Of a stretch of DNA of 5,053 nucleotides, positions 5,052 through 5,053 are shown one piece after another (the first letter of the stretch is position 1; each line of letters opens with the position of its first letter). The stretch is taken from NCBI GenBank assembly GCA_043820655.1, contig JBDRDO010000018.1, forward strand, positions 1-5,053, given 5' to 3'. This DNA comes from JAZDEL01 sp043820655. Lineage in GTDB: Archaea; Iainarchaeota; Iainarchaeia; Iainarchaeales; JAZDEL01. The notes below the pieces were generated by a model. That model saw only the letters and a program-made list of their open reading frames with translations, had not been told where the DNA came from and made no database searches. Made by a program: the position numbers and the translations under genes.

Positions 5052-5053
5052 AA

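Noticed and set aside
5000..5053. 17-codon ORF MPAYTAIFKVIFLARQN ending exactly at the window edge
   Set aside because: No ribosome site or well-placed TATA element; it starts inside a palindrome and is short enough to occur by chance.

Overview
The window looks like ordinary archaeal chromosome. Evidence for this is BRE/TATA-type promoter elements 30-40 bases ahead of the start codons, start codons with almost no 5' leader, poly-T runs after stops, heavy use of AGA/AGG arginine codons, and the protein families present (a DUF2226/PATAN-like protein, a single-domain KaiC-like ATPase and a free-standing Roadblock/LC7-like protein). The sequence alone does not fix the lineage. A euryarchaeal or DPANN-type archaeon is possible, but that is inference.

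Layout, left to right. On the minus strand are a small DUF2226/PATAN-like protein (40-531) and a FIST-domain protein (629-1921). Each appears to have its own promoter, and a T-run lies between them. A 119-base divergent region (1922-2040) carries the FIST promoter leftward and one or two candidate promoters rightward for a cysteine desulfurase-like PLP enzyme (2041-3366, plus). That gene converges, with only 31 bases between stops, on a minus-strand pair read right to left: a KaiC-like ATPase (3826-4530) followed 32 bases later by a Roadblock/LC7-like protein (3398-3793). A second divergent promoter region (4531-4595) centres on one near-palindromic TATATATA element that seems to serve both the ATPase pair and an unrecognised 126-residue charged helical protein (4596-4976, plus). 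The right edge (4977-5053) is non-coding and holds a palindrome, an inverted repeat and T-runs. No stretch over 300 bases lacks a gene. I saw no RNA gene, insertion sequence, CRISPR array or phage gene.

Functionally, four of the six genes belong to families used in sensing and signalling: FIST (predicted small-ligand sensor), PATAN-like, KaiC-like ATPase and Roadblock. The best-supported unit is the KaiC-like ATPase plus Roadblock operon, an ATPase with a dimerising regulator-type protein. The cysteine desulfurase stands alone, with no visible SufBCD, SufE/SufU or IscU partner. The most likely novelty is the ATPase-Roadblock pair with its divergent orphan; nothing here proves a new system.
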